A stretch of DNA of 64,000 nucleotides from an uncultured Halieaceae bacterium (GCA_913056165.1 CAJXMD010000005.1:1-64000); one strand, 5' to 3'. Counted from the stretch's first letter, positions 40,160 through 50,927 are shown. Notes: a model not told the origin generated them from the letters alone. Made by a program: numbers and translations.

Positions 40160-40963
40160 TTAGGCGCCTGAGGCTGCTTCTTCTGCAGCAGGCGCTTCCT
40201 CTGCGGGAGGTGCTTGCTCCGCAGCAGGCGCTTCGGTCGCCTCGACCTCAACAAACTCGTCTACCGCCGGTACTTCACCACGCTCGGCCTTGCCTTCAAG
40301 CACGGCGTCCGCAACCGCTTTGACATACAGTTTGATAGCGCGAATAGCATCATCATTACCAGGGATGATGAAATCAATTCCATCAGGGTTGCTGTTGGTG
40401 TCGACGATGCCGATGACGGGGATGCCCAACTTATTGGCTTCCGTAACCGCAATCCGCTCGTGATCTACATCCACCACGAAAAGGGCATCTGGAAGTCCCG
40501 CCATTTCTTTGATGCCGCCAACAGAGCGCTCAAGTTTGTCCTTTACGCGAGTACGCATCAGCGCTTCTTTCTTAGTAAGTCGCGCAAAGGTGCCATCCGC
40601 TTCCTGCTCTTCAAGCTCACGCAAACGCTTTATCGATGCCCGGACAGTCTTGTAGTTGGTTAGCATGCCGCCCAACCAGCGGTGGCTCACGTAGGGCATG
40701 CCACAGCGCTCGGCCTGCTCCTGAACAATCTTTCCTGCCGCACGCTTGGTCCCAACGAACATGATGTTGTTCTTGTTGCTCGCCAAACGCTTCACATAAT
40801 CCAGCGCTTCATTGAAGGCCGGCACAGTGTGTTCAAGGTTAATAATGTGGATCTTGTTGCGCGCCCCGAAAATGTACTGATCCATCTTGGGGTTCCAGAA
40901 GCGGGTCTGGTGCCCGAAGTGTGCGCCTGCCTGTAACAGGTCGCGCATGCTTACCTGCGTCAT
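40160..40963 (-). CDS. rpsB: 30S ribosomal protein S2 with acidic Ala/Glu/Pro-rich C-terminal extension
   Basis: [47 protein letters not shown]-terminus [28 protein letters not shown]. Confidence 0.98.
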   Translation of the reverse strand: MTQVSMRDLLQAGAHFGHQTRFWNPKMDQYIFGARNKIHIINLEHTVPAFNEALDYVKRLASNKNNIMFVGTKRAAGKIVQEQAERCGMPYVSHRWLGGMLTNYKTVRASIKRLRELEEQEADGTFARLTKKEALMRTRVKDKLERSVGGIKEMAGLPDALFVVDVDHERIAVTEANKLGIPVIGIVDTNSNPDGIDFIIPGNDDAIRAIKLYVKAVADAVLEGKAERGEVPAVDEFVEVEATEAPAAEQAPPAEEAPAAEEAASGA

Positions 40964-40969
40964 GATTAA

Positions 40970-41135
40970 TTCCTTGTTTGGGTTATCCTTCCGATCACCC
41001 CCTGAGTCCAACTGACAATGCCAGCACCCGGCCCAGGTGACACGGTGATCGTGCGTCGTTAGTTCGTCGCTGAACACACAGGTTCAGACACGTGTTCCCA
41101 GTGGCATCAAGGCCACGGGCGCGCTTTATACCACA
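40970..41135 (-). promoter_or_regulatory. rpsB leader region (position of the t44/S2 leader element)
   Basis: Long leader between divergent map and rpsB with several short self-complementary segments; position matches the known gammaproteobacterial t44 element. Assignment is by synteny, not covariance. Confidence 0.4.
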
Positions 41136-41219
41136 TGCCTGTCAAAGACTAAAGCCCCCGCAGACAGCGCTTCTAGGTTCCGCTACAATCCCCGGCTCTG
41201 GTTATTTGAAGATATCTCC

Positions 41220-41999
41220 ATGTCGGTGAAACCCAAAACTCAAGAGCAAATCGAGGGGATGCGCGTGGCCGGGCGTCTCGCGGCAGAGGTTCTTGAGATG
41301 ATTGAACCTCTGGTCGAGGTGGGCATGACCACCGCCGAGCTCGACAAACTGTGCCACGACTATATTGTCGACGTGCAGCAGGCCATCCCCGCCCCGCTGA
41401 ACTACCACGGATTCCCCAAATCCATCTGCACCTCTGTCAACGATGTTATTTGCCACGGCATCCCCTCAGACACCAAAAAATTGAGAAATGGGGATATCAT
41501 TAATATCGACGTGACCGTCATAAAGGATGGATGGCACGGCGACACCAGCATCATGGTGGGGGTTGGCGATGTAGCTCCTCATGCTGAGCGCTTGATGCGG
41601 GTCACTCAGGAGTGCCTGTACTTGGCCCTAGAGGTGGTCAAACCCGGCGCCACTCTTGGTGACATCGGGCATGTAATCCAGAAACATGCGGAGGGTCACT
41701 ACTATTCGGTAGTTCGCGAGTACTGCGGCCACGGCATCGGCCAGATTTTTCACGAGGAGCCCCAGATATTGCACTACGGCTCCCCCGGGCAAGGGCTTGA
41801 ACTGGTTGAGGGCATGACCTTCACCATTGAACCGATGATTAATGCGGGCAAACGCCACACCAAGTTAAACACGAAGGATGGGTGGACAGTAACCACCAAA
41901 GACGGTCGACTGTCAGCACAGTGGGAACATACCCTCGTAGTCACTGCTGACGGCTGCGAGGTGCTGACCCGCCGCCAAAGTGAAACGCTTCCCTGTTAG
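41220..41999 (+). CDS. map: Type I methionine aminopeptidase
   Basis: IEGMRVAGRLAAEVLEMIEPLVEVGMTTAELDKL; NYHGFPKSICTSVNDVICHGIP; YCGHGIGQIFHEEPQ; FTIEPMI. Confidence 0.97.
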   Translation: MSVKPKTQEQIEGMRVAGRLAAEVLEMIEPLVEVGMTTAELDKLCHDYIVDVQQAIPAPLNYHGFPKSICTSVNDVICHGIPSDTKKLRNGDIINIDVTVIKDGWHGDTSIMVGVGDVAPHAERLMRVTQECLYLALEVVKPGATLGDIGHVIQKHAEGHYYSVVREYCGHGIGQIFHEEPQILHYGSPGQGLELVEGMTFTIEPMINAGKRHTKLNTKDGWTVTTKDGRLSAQWEHTLVVTADGCEVLTRRQSETLPC

Positions 42000-44648
42000 A
42001 TGCCTGGCATCCCCCTACAAGTAAACGCAGCGATTGAGGACACCGGCAATCCAACAAGAGACTGCCAGCTGTTCCTGAATACCGTGACCGAACAGCTTGG
42101 TGAGGAATTTCACCCGACCAAACCCATTTGGCCCCTGTTAGCCGCCCGTGCCGACGCCATGGATCAACTCATTCGGCACCTCTGGTCTCGCGCCGGGCTA
42201 GAGGATCTAGGTCTCGGTATTTTTGCCGTGGGAGGGTATGGCAGGGGCGAGCTCTACCCACAATCAGACATAGATCTGCTTGTACTCACCGAGGGTGATA
42301 CCGACACGGATACAGGAGAGCGGCTAACAGGACTGTTGCAGCAGCTTTGGGATATCGGTCTCACGGTAGGATCGAGCGTACGCTCTATTGACGAATGCGC
42401 CGAACTCGCCGCAAACGATCTCACTATTTTCACTACACTGATCGAAGCAAGGCCGATCGTTGGGGACGCTGACCTGCTGCCGATCTTAAACAGCAAGGTG
42501 GGGCCCGCTTCCATGTGGGACAGCAAATCCTTTTACCTTGCCAAGCTCGCCGAAACCAACGAACGTCATGACAAATTTGCCAATACTGAGAACAACCTCG
42601 AGCCCCATGTGAAAAACGGACCGGGGGGCCTCCGGGATATTCAGGTGATTGGCTGGATTGCCACCCGTCATTACGGGATCTCACTGGAAGCCCTTGATGA
42701 GGTGGATTATCTGAACCCCGATGAAAAGCGCATGCTGGAGGCAGGAAAGAATTTCATAGGTCAAGTTCGCTTCGCGCTCCATATGCTCACAGGGCGGGAA
42801 GAAGACCGCCTGTTATTCGACCACCAGCGCAAACTGGCCGCCCAATGGGAAATGGTGGACGGAGAAAAGCTCGCGGTTGAACAGTTTATGCAGGTCTACT
42901 ATCGGTGGGCGCAAGCGATTGGGCAGCTTTATGAGCTTGTCATGCAGGCATTTGATCAACAAATCCTCCACGCGGAGGACACGCATCCTCAAGTGCCGAT
43001 CGATGATGATTTTGAAGTCATGGGCGGTTTGCTCTCGGCTCGACATGCCAACGTCTTTCAGGACAAGCCAGGCAACATCTTGCGAGCCTTTGTAATACTC
43101 GCAAACGATGCGTCAATCGGTGGAATCACACCGAGCACCTGGCGTCTATTGCGAGCTGCTCAAAAACTTATAACACCGGCGTTTCGCTCTGATCCGGAAA
43201 ATCAGAAGTACTTCATGGCACTTTTGCAATCCCCCCACGGCGTGACCATGCAACTGAGGCGAATGGCCAGGCATGGCATTCTGGGGAAGTATCTTCCCGA
43301 ATTCGGCAGAATTGTTGGGCAAATGCAATTCGATCTCTTCCACGCCTACACGGTTGATGCTCACACGCTTGAGGTTCTCGCCAATACGCGGCGATTTATG
43401 CGCGCAGATTTCACTGACAAGTTTCCCGTATCAACCCGAATCGCCCAGCGACTCAGAAAACCGGTGCTTTTGTACATCGCCGCGCTATATCACGATATCG
43501 GTAAGGGACGGGGTGGAGATCACTCCGAACTCGGCGCCGTTGATGCACACGGATTTTGTCAGCGACATGGCCTGGATCAACGGGATACGGAACTGGTTGT
43601 ATGGCTGGTTAAAAATCACCTGTTTATGAGCTCCTTCTCTCAGCGCAAGGACATTTCCGATCCGGATGAGATAGTGAAATTTGCATCCCACGTCACCACA
43701 GAGGAGCGCCTCGATTACCTATACACGCTTACCGTTGCGGACATCCATGGCACCAACCCGGAACTTTGGAATGCTTGGCGCAGCTCTTTGTTGCGGCAAA
43801 CCTATACAGAGACGCGACGTGCCCTCCGGCGCGGCCTTGAAAATCCCCTTGCTCGCCAGGATGTGGTAGATGCAACCCGAGCAGCGGCAGCAGATCTTCT
43901 GGAGTACCGTGGTTTCCTCAGCTCAGACATGGAAAGCGTCTGGGCATCCAGAGATGACGATTACTTTGTAAGAGAACGGCCCGAGGACATTGCCTGGCAC
44001 ACAGAGGCCATTGCGAACCACCGGGATCCCGGCAACCCTCTGGTACTAGTTCAGCAGAGTCAGGATTCTGCCGTGGCAAATGCGACACAGATCTTCGTCC
44101 ATGGACCCGACCGTCCGGAGTTGTTTGCCCGCTTGTGCGCCGAGATAGAATTTCTCGACTTAAGCATTAACGATGCCCGCATTTACACGGGCATGAACGG
44201 CACCACCCTTGACACTTTCTTTGTGCTCAAAGCGGATGGAAGCCCCGTCCCGGATGACGCGGTAACGCTTGAAAAAATTAGATCATCTCTGCAGAGAGCA
44301 ATGGATTCCAGTCAGGATCGTTCTTTCACGCACCGGCTCCCCAGACGCAAGAAATCCTTCGTGATTCCCACGGAAACTACCCTCTACCAAGACACCAATA
44401 GGGGCTGGAGCGTGCTCGAGGTGACCACCCGGGATAGACCCGGACTACTTGCCCACATTGGCTCTATCTTTGTTAGCCAGGGTATCGGGCTGCAGGCAGC
44501 CAAAATCCAAACCCTGGGTGAGCGAGTGGAGGACGTCTTTTTTATTACCGATCGCCAGGGCAACATGATCCAAACGCAAAACACACTGGACCTACTGACC
44601 GATACCATAAGAGAGACCCTCGACGAGGGAACGCAAGCTCCCTCATGA
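42000..44648 (+). CDS. glnD: [Protein-PII] uridylyltransferase
   Basis: 882 aa; FAVGGYGRGELYPQSDIDLLVL; GPGGLRDIQVIGWI; YHDIGKGRGGDHSELG; two ACT domains. Confidence 0.97.
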   Translation: MPGIPLQVNAAIEDTGNPTRDCQLFLNTVTEQLGEEFHPTKPIWPLLAARADAMDQLIRHLWSRAGLEDLGLGIFAVGGYGRGELYPQSDIDLLVLTEGDTDTDTGERLTGLLQQLWDIGLTVGSSVRSIDECAELAANDLTIFTTLIEARPIVGDADLLPILNSKVGPASMWDSKSFYLAKLAETNERHDKFANTENNLEPHVKNGPGGLRDIQVIGWIATRHYGISLEALDEVDYLNPDEKRMLEAGKNFIGQVRFALHMLTGREEDRLLFDHQRKLAAQWEMVDGEKLAVEQFMQVYYRWAQAIGQLYELVMQAFDQQILHAEDTHPQVPIDDDFEVMGGLLSARHANVFQDKPGNILRAFVILANDASIGGITPSTWRLLRAAQKLITPAFRSDPENQKYFMALLQSPHGVTMQLRRMARHGILGKYLPEFGRIVGQMQFDLFHAYTVDAHTLEVLANTRRFMRADFTDKFPVSTRIAQRLRKPVLLYIAALYHDIGKGRGGDHSELGAVDAHGFCQRHGLDQRDTELVVWLVKNHLFMSSFSQRKDISDPDEIVKFASHVTTEERLDYLYTLTVADIHGTNPELWNAWRSSLLRQTYTETRRALRRGLENPLARQDVVDATRAAAADLLEYRGFLSSDMESVWASRDDDYFVRERPEDIAWHTEAIANHRDPGNPLVLVQQSQDSAVANATQIFVHGPDRPELFARLCAEIEFLDLSINDARIYTGMNGTTLDTFFVLKADGSPVPDDAVTLEKIRSSLQRAMDSSQDRSFTHRLPRRKKSFVIPTETTLYQDTNRGWSVLEVTTRDRPGLLAHIGSIFVSQGIGLQAAKIQTLGERVEDVFFITDRQGNMIQTQNTLDLLTDTIRETLDEGTQAPS

Positions 44649-45835
44649 ATGAAGGCCTCACTCAGCTACAGCCCTACCCCTTTGAGAGATTGAGTAGGCT
44701 ATTTGCCAAGGTAGCACCCAATCCGGCGTACGCACCGATAGCACTCACCATCGGCGAACCGCAACACGCGCCGCCAGAGTTCGCAGCCACGGCGTTAATC
44801 GACAAGCTTGACAGCTTGGGACGGTACCCACCGACCGTGGGGTCAGAAGACCTAAGGTGTGCAATTGCGACATGGCTTAGTCACCGATTTCAGCTTCAAG
44901 GGGTAGACCCCAGCAGTCAGGTGCTGCCCGTCAACGGGACCCGCGAAGCCTTGTTCGCGATCGCCCAAGTCATCGTCGGTAGCGGGCAGCCGGGCGCGGT
45001 TATCAGCCCCAACCCCTTCTATCAGATCTATGAGGGCGCCGCCCTCTTGGCAGGCACAACGCCCAAATTTATCCCTGCGACCGAAGAAAGCCACTTTATC
45101 CCTAATTACAGTGCTCTCGAGGAACAGGATTGGATTGACTGCGAGCTGCTGTATCTGTGTACGCCCGGAAATCCTTCCGGCGCCACCATACCCATTGAAA
45201 CACTGCAAAATTTGATCCGGCTAGCTGATCAGTACAACTTTGTCATCGCCAGTGATGAGTGCTATAGCGAGATTTACCGCACGGGATCGACCCCTCCTTC
45301 GGGCCTGCTACAAGCCGCTGCGGGAATGGGACGACACGGTTTTGAGCGCTGCCTTGTTTTTCACAGCTTGTCCAAACGTTCAAACCTGCCGGGGCTGCGA
45401 TCAGGTTTCGTTGCAGGAGATGCTGAGATCATCGAGAGGTTCCGCCGGTACAGGACTTATCACGGCTGCGCCATGCCAATACACCATCAGGCGGTCAGTA
45501 TCGCCGCCTGGTCCGACGAGGATCACGTTGCGGCCAATCGGCGTCGCTACAGCGAAAAATTTGATCGCGTTGTGCCGCTTTTGGAACCTCACCTGGAGGT
45601 ACTCATGCCCGAGGCCGGCTTTTATCTATGGCCGCGAACACCGCAGGATGATGAAACCTTTGCGACCGCTCTGATGGAAAAATGCAATGTCGCAGTGCTC
45701 CCAGGTAGCTACCTCGGCAGATCCGTGAACGGACTAAACCCTGGAAGCAACAGAGTCAGGATGGCCTTGGTCGCCGAGGTTGACCGATGTGTCGAAGCTG
45801 CTCAGCGAGTGGCGCACTTTTTACAACAGGGCTGA
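44645..45835 (+). CDS. dapC: Succinyldiaminopimelate transaminase
   Basis: Class I/II aminotransferase; LQPYPFERLSRLF; PLCTPGNPSGA-type (LYLCTPGNPSGATIP); SLSKRSNLPGLRSGFVAGD; located in the map-glnD-dapC-dapD cluster. Confidence 0.92.
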   Translation: MNEGLTQLQPYPFERLSRLFAKVAPNPAYAPIALTIGEPQHAPPEFAATALIDKLDSLGRYPPTVGSEDLRCAIATWLSHRFQLQGVDPSSQVLPVNGTREALFAIAQVIVGSGQPGAVISPNPFYQIYEGAALLAGTTPKFIPATEESHFIPNYSALEEQDWIDCELLYLCTPGNPSGATIPIETLQNLIRLADQYNFVIASDECYSEIYRTGSTPPSGLLQAAAGMGRHGFERCLVFHSLSKRSNLPGLRSGFVAGDAEIIERFRRYRTYHGCAMPIHHQAVSIAAWSDEDHVAANRRRYSEKFDRVVPLLEPHLEVLMPEAGFYLWPRTPQDDETFATALMEKCNVAVLPGSYLGRSVNGLNPGSNRVRMALVAEVDRCVEAAQRVAHFLQQG

Positions 45836-46532
45836 TCAAGTGACGCAAAAACTCCTCACAGATTCCCGCTCAGGCAACCTGAGCAAGCAAGAGCGCGTTG
45901 CATTCATCGATCGGCGCCTTTACGAGCTTTATCCCACCACCCCGGTTCCTCTCGACCACTCAGATCCATATACCCTGCTAATCGCCGTTCTGTTGAGCGC
46001 GCAGTGCACCGATGAACGGGTTAATCAAGTAACCCCCGCCCTGTTTGATCAAGCTGATTGTCCAGAGGCAATGGTTAAACTATCCGTTGAAAAAATCAGA
46101 TCCATCATCAGGCCCTGTGGCTTATCGCCTCAAAAATCCAAGGCCATTCATCGTCTAAGCCAAATGCTGATTGAGAGTCACAACGGAGAAGTCCCTCAGT
46201 CCTTCGAGGCGCTGGAACAGCTGCCCGGGGTGGGACATAAGACTGCCTCGGTAGTCATGGCTCAGGCGTTTGGCGTCCCTACATTTCCGGTAGACACGCA
46301 TATTCACCGCCTGGCCCAGCGCTGGGGGCTCTCGCGAGGCCGCAATGTGGTGGAGACCGAGCGTGATTTAAAACGCGTGTTTCCCGAGCACCGCTGGAAT
46401 GCCCTGCATCTACAAATCATATTTTATGGCCGCGAGTACTGCACTGCGCGGGGATGTGATGGCCGGGTGTGCGAAATCTGCACAACCTGTTTCCCATCGC
46501 GCAAGCACCCCAAGGCACTGCACAAGCCGTGA
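45780..46532 (+). CDS. nth: Endonuclease III-like DNA glycosylase/AP lyase
   Basis: DPYTLLIAVLLSAQCTDERVNQVTPALF; LEQLPGVGHKTASVVMAQAFGVPTFPVDTHIHRLAQRWGLS. Start may be internal because the ORF overlaps the dapC 3' end by 56 bp. Confidence 0.93.
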   Translation: MTDVSKLLSEWRTFYNRADQVTQKLLTDSRSGNLSKQERVAFIDRRLYELYPTTPVPLDHSDPYTLLIAVLLSAQCTDERVNQVTPALFDQADCPEAMVKLSVEKIRSIIRPCGLSPQKSKAIHRLSQMLIESHNGEVPQSFEALEQLPGVGHKTASVVMAQAFGVPTFPVDTHIHRLAQRWGLSRGRNVVETERDLKRVFPEHRWNALHLQIIFYGREYCTARGCDGRVCEICTTCFPSRKHPKALHKP

Positions 46533-46564
46533 TATCTGCTAGCATTCGCCCTGTAGGAGACAGT

Positions 46565-46915
46565 ATGACCACCACCATTTACGGCATTCCGAACTGCGAC
46601 AGCGTCAAGAAAGCGCGGAAATGGCTGGATTCACGTGGAATACGCCATGACTTCGTGGATTTCAGGAAGACACCAGTGGAGGGCAAACGCCTTCATACGT
46701 GGTTTGACCGCATAGGGGCAGAGAAGCTGGTCAATCGTCGGAGCACGACGTGGAAATCCCTTTCTGAAGCAGACAGGGCAAAAGTAGATGCGGGAGATGG
46801 TCCAAGTCTGATTGAGGATAACGTCACGCTGATCAAGCGTCCTGTCCTCGAGCACGGCACCACGATCATGGTTGGATTTTCCGAAGCGGCCTACGCCGAG
46901 CTTTTCAATCAATAA
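46565..46915 (+). CDS. ArsC/Spx-family (YffB-like) reductase
   Basis: TTTIYGIPNCDSVKKARKWLDSRGIRHDFVDFRKTP; LIKRPVLEHGTTIMVGFSEAAY. Confidence 0.92.
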   Translation: MTTTIYGIPNCDSVKKARKWLDSRGIRHDFVDFRKTPVEGKRLHTWFDRIGAEKLVNRRSTTWKSLSEADRAKVDAGDGPSLIEDNVTLIKRPVLEHGTTIMVGFSEAAYAELFNQ

Positions 46916-46939
46916 CGTAACCGACAAGGGTAACAGGCA

Positions 46940-47950
46940 ATGACATCAATGCATGGGTTTGGTCTTGGACTAGCCACCAAGAACAACAAGGGGGAAATTC
47001 TCGAGGTGTTCTACCCAAAGCCCCTCTGTGACCTAAGTGGCGATTTGGCCGGGATGCTCTCAGATGTCACGGGGGAGCTCGATGCCGCAGCGTTGAATGA
47101 ACTCGCCAGCGCGCTGCTCGCTACCGGGGAAGAGCAGCAGGCCGGCATTGCCCAACAGATGCGGGAGACAAGCGGCACAGTGATAGCCACTCCCCTCACA
47201 AGCAACACTGCCCCGGCCTCCGTTGCTGACGCCTACCTGAAACTTCACTTGCTATCTCATCGTTTGGTGAGGCCTCACGGCACGGATCTGGACGGTCTTT
47301 TCGGCCTGCTACCCAACGTGGCGTGGACCAATCAAGGGGCCGTCTGCTTGAATGATCTCGCCCAGCGTCAGCTGGATTCCCGGCTTCGGGGCGAAGTGCT
47401 CGAGGTGGCAAGCGTAGATAAATTCCCCAAAATGACCAATTACGTGGTGCCCACCGGCGTCAGGATTGCCCATACGGCGCGAGTGCGTTTGGGCGCCTAT
47501 CTTGGTGAGGGCACCACCGTCATGCACGAAGGCTTCATCAACTTCAACGCCGGTACCGAGGGACCTGGCATGGTGGAAGGTCGTATCTCCGCCGGTGTCT
47601 GGGTTGGTGGCGGTTCTGACCTCGGCGGCGGCTGCTCCACGATGGGTACGCTGTCTGGAGGCGGAAATATCATTATCTCTGTAGGTCGGGAGTGCCTCAT
47701 TGGCGCCAACGCGGGTCTCGGCATCCCGCTCGGAGACCGCTGCACGATCGAGGCAGGCCTATTCATTACCGCGGGCACCAAGGTGACTTTACTGGACGGA
47801 GCTCGCAAGCCGGTTGAGACCGTGTCTGCTCGAGATCTGGCGGGCAAGTCGGATTTACTGTTTCGTCGCAACAGCACCTCCGGAACTGTTGAGTGCCTCA
47901 CCAACCGCTCGGCTATTGAGCTCAACGACAGTCTTCATGCCAACAACTGA
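46940..47950 (+). CDS. dapD: 2,3,4,5-tetrahydropyridine-2,6-dicarboxylate N-succinyltransferase
   Basis: 336 aa; [69 protein letters not shown]. Confidence 0.96.
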   Translation: MTSMHGFGLGLATKNNKGEILEVFYPKPLCDLSGDLAGMLSDVTGELDAAALNELASALLATGEEQQAGIAQQMRETSGTVIATPLTSNTAPASVADAYLKLHLLSHRLVRPHGTDLDGLFGLLPNVAWTNQGAVCLNDLAQRQLDSRLRGEVLEVASVDKFPKMTNYVVPTGVRIAHTARVRLGAYLGEGTTVMHEGFINFNAGTEGPGMVEGRISAGVWVGGGSDLGGGCSTMGTLSGGGNIIISVGRECLIGANAGLGIPLGDRCTIEAGLFITAGTKVTLLDGARKPVETVSARDLAGKSDLLFRRNSTSGTVECLTNRSAIELNDSLHANN

Positions 47951-49091
47951 ATACGGACGCGAGGCGATCGCGCTGACGAAGGAGCTCATTGCACGTCAGT
48001 CGGTGACTCCCGAGGATGCTGGCTGTCAGAAGCTGATGATGACTCGTCTCGGCAAGCTGGGGTTTGATTGCGAGCCAATGAACGTTGCGGATACGCAAAA
48101 TTTCTGGGCGTGTCGTGGCTCCAGCGGACCGACGCTGGTTTTCGCCGGCCACACGGACGTCGTCCCGACAGGTCCTCAGGAGCGCTGGTCCACGCCGCCA
48201 TTTGAAGCGACGGAAATCGATGACAAGCTATATGGTCGTGGCGCCGCCGACATGAAAGCCGGGCTCGCCGCGATGCTGGTCGCTGTGGAGGCATTCATCA
48301 CCCGTCACCCGAACCACCTGGGGCGAATCGCTTTTCTCATTACCTCAGACGAAGAAGGCCCGGCTCGCAATGGCACGGTGAAAGTCGTTGAGGCGCTCAT
48401 GGACCGGAACGAACAAATCGACTGGTGCCTGGTCGGAGAGCCCTCCAGCACTAGCCAACTGGGTGATGTTGTGCGGGTGGGTCGTCGCGGATCGATTAAC
48501 GGGTCAATCACTATCCATGGCATCCAGGGCCATATTGCCTACCCTCATCTCGCAGAGAACCCCATTCATCTGGCTTTCAAGGCGCTGGATGCCATCGCCG
48601 CCGAGGAATGGGATCAGGGCAACGAGTTCTTTCAGCCCACGTCGCTGCAGTTCTCCAACATAAGTGCGGGGACAGGGGCGAGTAACGTGATTCCGGGGGA
48701 ATTAAACGCCCAATTAAATGTTCGATTCTCGACTGAAACCACCGATGGTCGGATCCGTGAGCGATGCGAAGAAATTCTGAACACACACGGTCTACGCTAT
48801 GAGATCGAATGGTCGCTCAGCGGACAACCCTTCCTTTCACAGCCGGGGGCCTTGGTGGGCGCCATACAAACCGCCATCAGCTCGGTGGTTGGCATCGACA
48901 CGGAACTATCGACAGGGGGCGGCACGTCCGACGGGCGATTTATCGCTAAAACCGGCGCCGAAATTGTGGAACTCGGACCTATCAATGCGTCGATTCACCA
49001 AATTGACGAACATATCCTGACTGCCGATATTCCGAGGCTTACCGCCCTTTATCACAGCGTTATGGTCCAGCTGTTGACTGAGGCAGCTTAA
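47937..49091 (+). CDS. dapE: Succinyl-diaminopimelate desuccinylase
   Basis: [90 protein letters not shown]. Confidence 0.97.
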   Translation: MPTTEYGREAIALTKELIARQSVTPEDAGCQKLMMTRLGKLGFDCEPMNVADTQNFWACRGSSGPTLVFAGHTDVVPTGPQERWSTPPFEATEIDDKLYGRGAADMKAGLAAMLVAVEAFITRHPNHLGRIAFLITSDEEGPARNGTVKVVEALMDRNEQIDWCLVGEPSSTSQLGDVVRVGRRGSINGSITIHGIQGHIAYPHLAENPIHLAFKALDAIAAEEWDQGNEFFQPTSLQFSNISAGTGASNVIPGELNAQLNVRFSTETTDGRIRERCEEILNTHGLRYEIEWSLSGQPFLSQPGALVGAIQTAISSVVGIDTELSTGGGTSDGRFIAKTGAEIVELGPINASIHQIDEHILTADIPRLTALYHSVMVQLLTEAA

Positions 49092-49458
49092 TCGCCACCT
49101 CGACCTCTGAAGTCTCCGGGCGTGCGCTCTGCCACGCGGTCCAGTAACCCACCGTGCCGGCCGATCGCCGGGGATTGAGTTGAGATAAATCTATCGTTAG
49201 CCGCAGGCTCTTGCCCTCGAGCCAGGCCGTCAAGGCCTCGACAATCAGTAACGGCGCTTCGATATGGCTCCGTAGCTCAGCCAGCACCCCAGCCACCCCC
49301 ATCTCGGGCGCCTCGAACAGAGTGAGGGTAGCCTCAGATATCCCCTCTCGCTGGCGAATGAGATCACGGGCTTGCCCTTGATCGATGATCGACTCGACCG
49401 TCATGTTAATAAGGCAGACGCCATCGCCGTTAAAACACTCAAAAAGACAATAAGGCAC
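49060..49458 (-). CDS. Conserved-looking hypothetical protein
   Basis: 132-aa ORF adjacent to rsmJ on the same strand; overlaps the dapE 3' end by 32 bp; no family recognised. Confidence 0.55.
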   Translation of the reverse strand: MPYCLFECFNGDGVCLINMTVESIIDQGQARDLIRQREGISEATLTLFEAPEMGVAGVLAELRSHIEAPLLIVEALTAWLEGKSLRLTIDLSQLNPRRSAGTVGYWTAWQSARPETSEVEVAIKLPQSTAGP

Positions 49459-49467
49459 TTCTAACTC

Positions 49468-50241
49468 CTAACGAACATAGACATCAAAGCGCACCGCTCT
49501 TCCCTTGAGAGTATGGGATGGTGGTGGTCCTGTCAGCGGGACCGCTTTGAGAGGCCTTTTAACCACTATACGAGAGACCGGCTGCGCAAAGGCCCAGTCT
49601 GTCAAATGTTGGTGATCCGGAGGATAACCATGCAAGGCTTGCAACACTCTCAAGTCTTTCTTTGAAGCAGCCGTTCCCTTGCGCTCCTCAAACATCGGAT
49701 CCAGATAAATGACCTGCTCGGGGGCTGCGGCAATTCCCGTGCTGTCGCGATGTTGTACCGACATCCTCGCGGCTGCCTGTCGAACTTCCGGAAATTGGCT
49801 GATGATCGCCCTGTTCAAGCCCTCCTGCAGGATAAACGCCAACACGGGAGATCGCTCAAACATTGCTACCTGACAGCCAAGGTCAGCCAGAACGAAAGCA
49901 TCACGACCCAGACCGGCGGTGGCATCAAACACCCAAGGGTGGCGATTGCCCTTATTGCCAACCGCACGACCCAGCAGTTCATTTTGCCCCCCTCTACGTC
50001 GATGCATCATGGCAGGTGAGGCGAAATCAACCCTTACGGGGCCCGGCCTGTTTGCGCTTATCTCCTGCAGCCAGGCGTCTTCCCTGTCGATTATCAGGGC
50101 GACCGAGCCTGAGGCTCCATCCAGATTTTTCTCATACGCCAAGTCCAGCTGCTCAGCGACCAGTCTGGCCCGATCTATAGCGCCGGTCTGTGCCGGTACC
50201 ACCGTGCAAACAGACGCACTGTCAGACATTGATTCACTCAT
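49468..50241 (-). CDS. rsmJ: 16S rRNA (guanine(1516)-N(2))-methyltransferase
   Basis: PVRVDFASPAMMHRRRGGQNELLGRAVG; VFDATAGLGRDAFVLADLGCQVAMFERSP; VIYLDPMFEERKGTAASKKDLRVLQALHG. Confidence 0.95.
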   Translation of the reverse strand: MSESMSDSASVCTVVPAQTGAIDRARLVAEQLDLAYEKNLDGASGSVALIIDREDAWLQEISANRPGPVRVDFASPAMMHRRRGGQNELLGRAVGNKGNRHPWVFDATAGLGRDAFVLADLGCQVAMFERSPVLAFILQEGLNRAIISQFPEVRQAAARMSVQHRDSTGIAAAPEQVIYLDPMFEERKGTAASKKDLRVLQALHGYPPDHQHLTDWAFAQPVSRIVVKRPLKAVPLTGPPPSHTLKGRAVRFDVYVR

Positions 50242-50432
50242 CTTCGGGCCAGCGCAAAACCATTGTATTCGTCGATCGCAAGTCCTCGCGGAGCACATAA
50301 TCAAGGGATGCCGACGCGGATAATTGACCTGCCTTAACCTCCATAACCATCTCTCGCATGAATTAGCGATCTCACCGCTGTTTCGGGCCGCTGGAAGTTG
50401 GCATTATATGAGTTGTTTAGCTGGGGTGCCCC

Positions 50433-50924
50433 ATGATCCGACTCGCAGTGTTACTGATACTACTCGCTGGCTGCGGCAACTACGACATTAGCGTCAATGA
50501 TCAGATCATTTACGACGCCCCGGCAATTTTTCTGGATTTTGATCTGCCCGATGAAGCCTTACAGACATGTGTAAGACAGCGGGTTATGGATCTGCGCCTG
50601 AGTTCACCGGAAGCCCTGATCGACTTGAACTGCAGCAACGCAGGTATTGAATCCCTTGAAGGCATAGCACTCTTCAGAAATATTGAGCGACTTAAACTAT
50701 CCAGCAACAGAATCCGGAATTTGATGGCCCTGACCAAGCTGTCAGCGCTTCACGCCCTATGGCTAAATGACAACGTGGTTATTGATCCGGTGCCTCTGAA
50801 CTCTCTCTCTGATTTGAGGACCTTGAATCTAGCAGACAACGACAGCTTGCAATGCCCTAAAACTGGGCTGCTGGATCATGTGGAAACTCTTACACTGCCA
50901 ACACACTGTGCGGAGAGGACCTAA
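50433..50924 (+). CDS. Leucine-rich-repeat lipoprotein
   Basis: MIRLAVLLILLAGCGNYD lipobox; LRR segments IESLEGIALFRNIERLKLSSNRIRNLMALTKLSALHALWLNDN. Confidence 0.8.
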   Translation: MIRLAVLLILLAGCGNYDISVNDQIIYDAPAIFLDFDLPDEALQTCVRQRVMDLRLSSPEALIDLNCSNAGIESLEGIALFRNIERLKLSSNRIRNLMALTKLSALHALWLNDNVVIDPVPLNSLSDLRTLNLADNDSLQCPKTGLLDHVETLTLPTHCAERT

Positions 50925-50927
50925 CAC

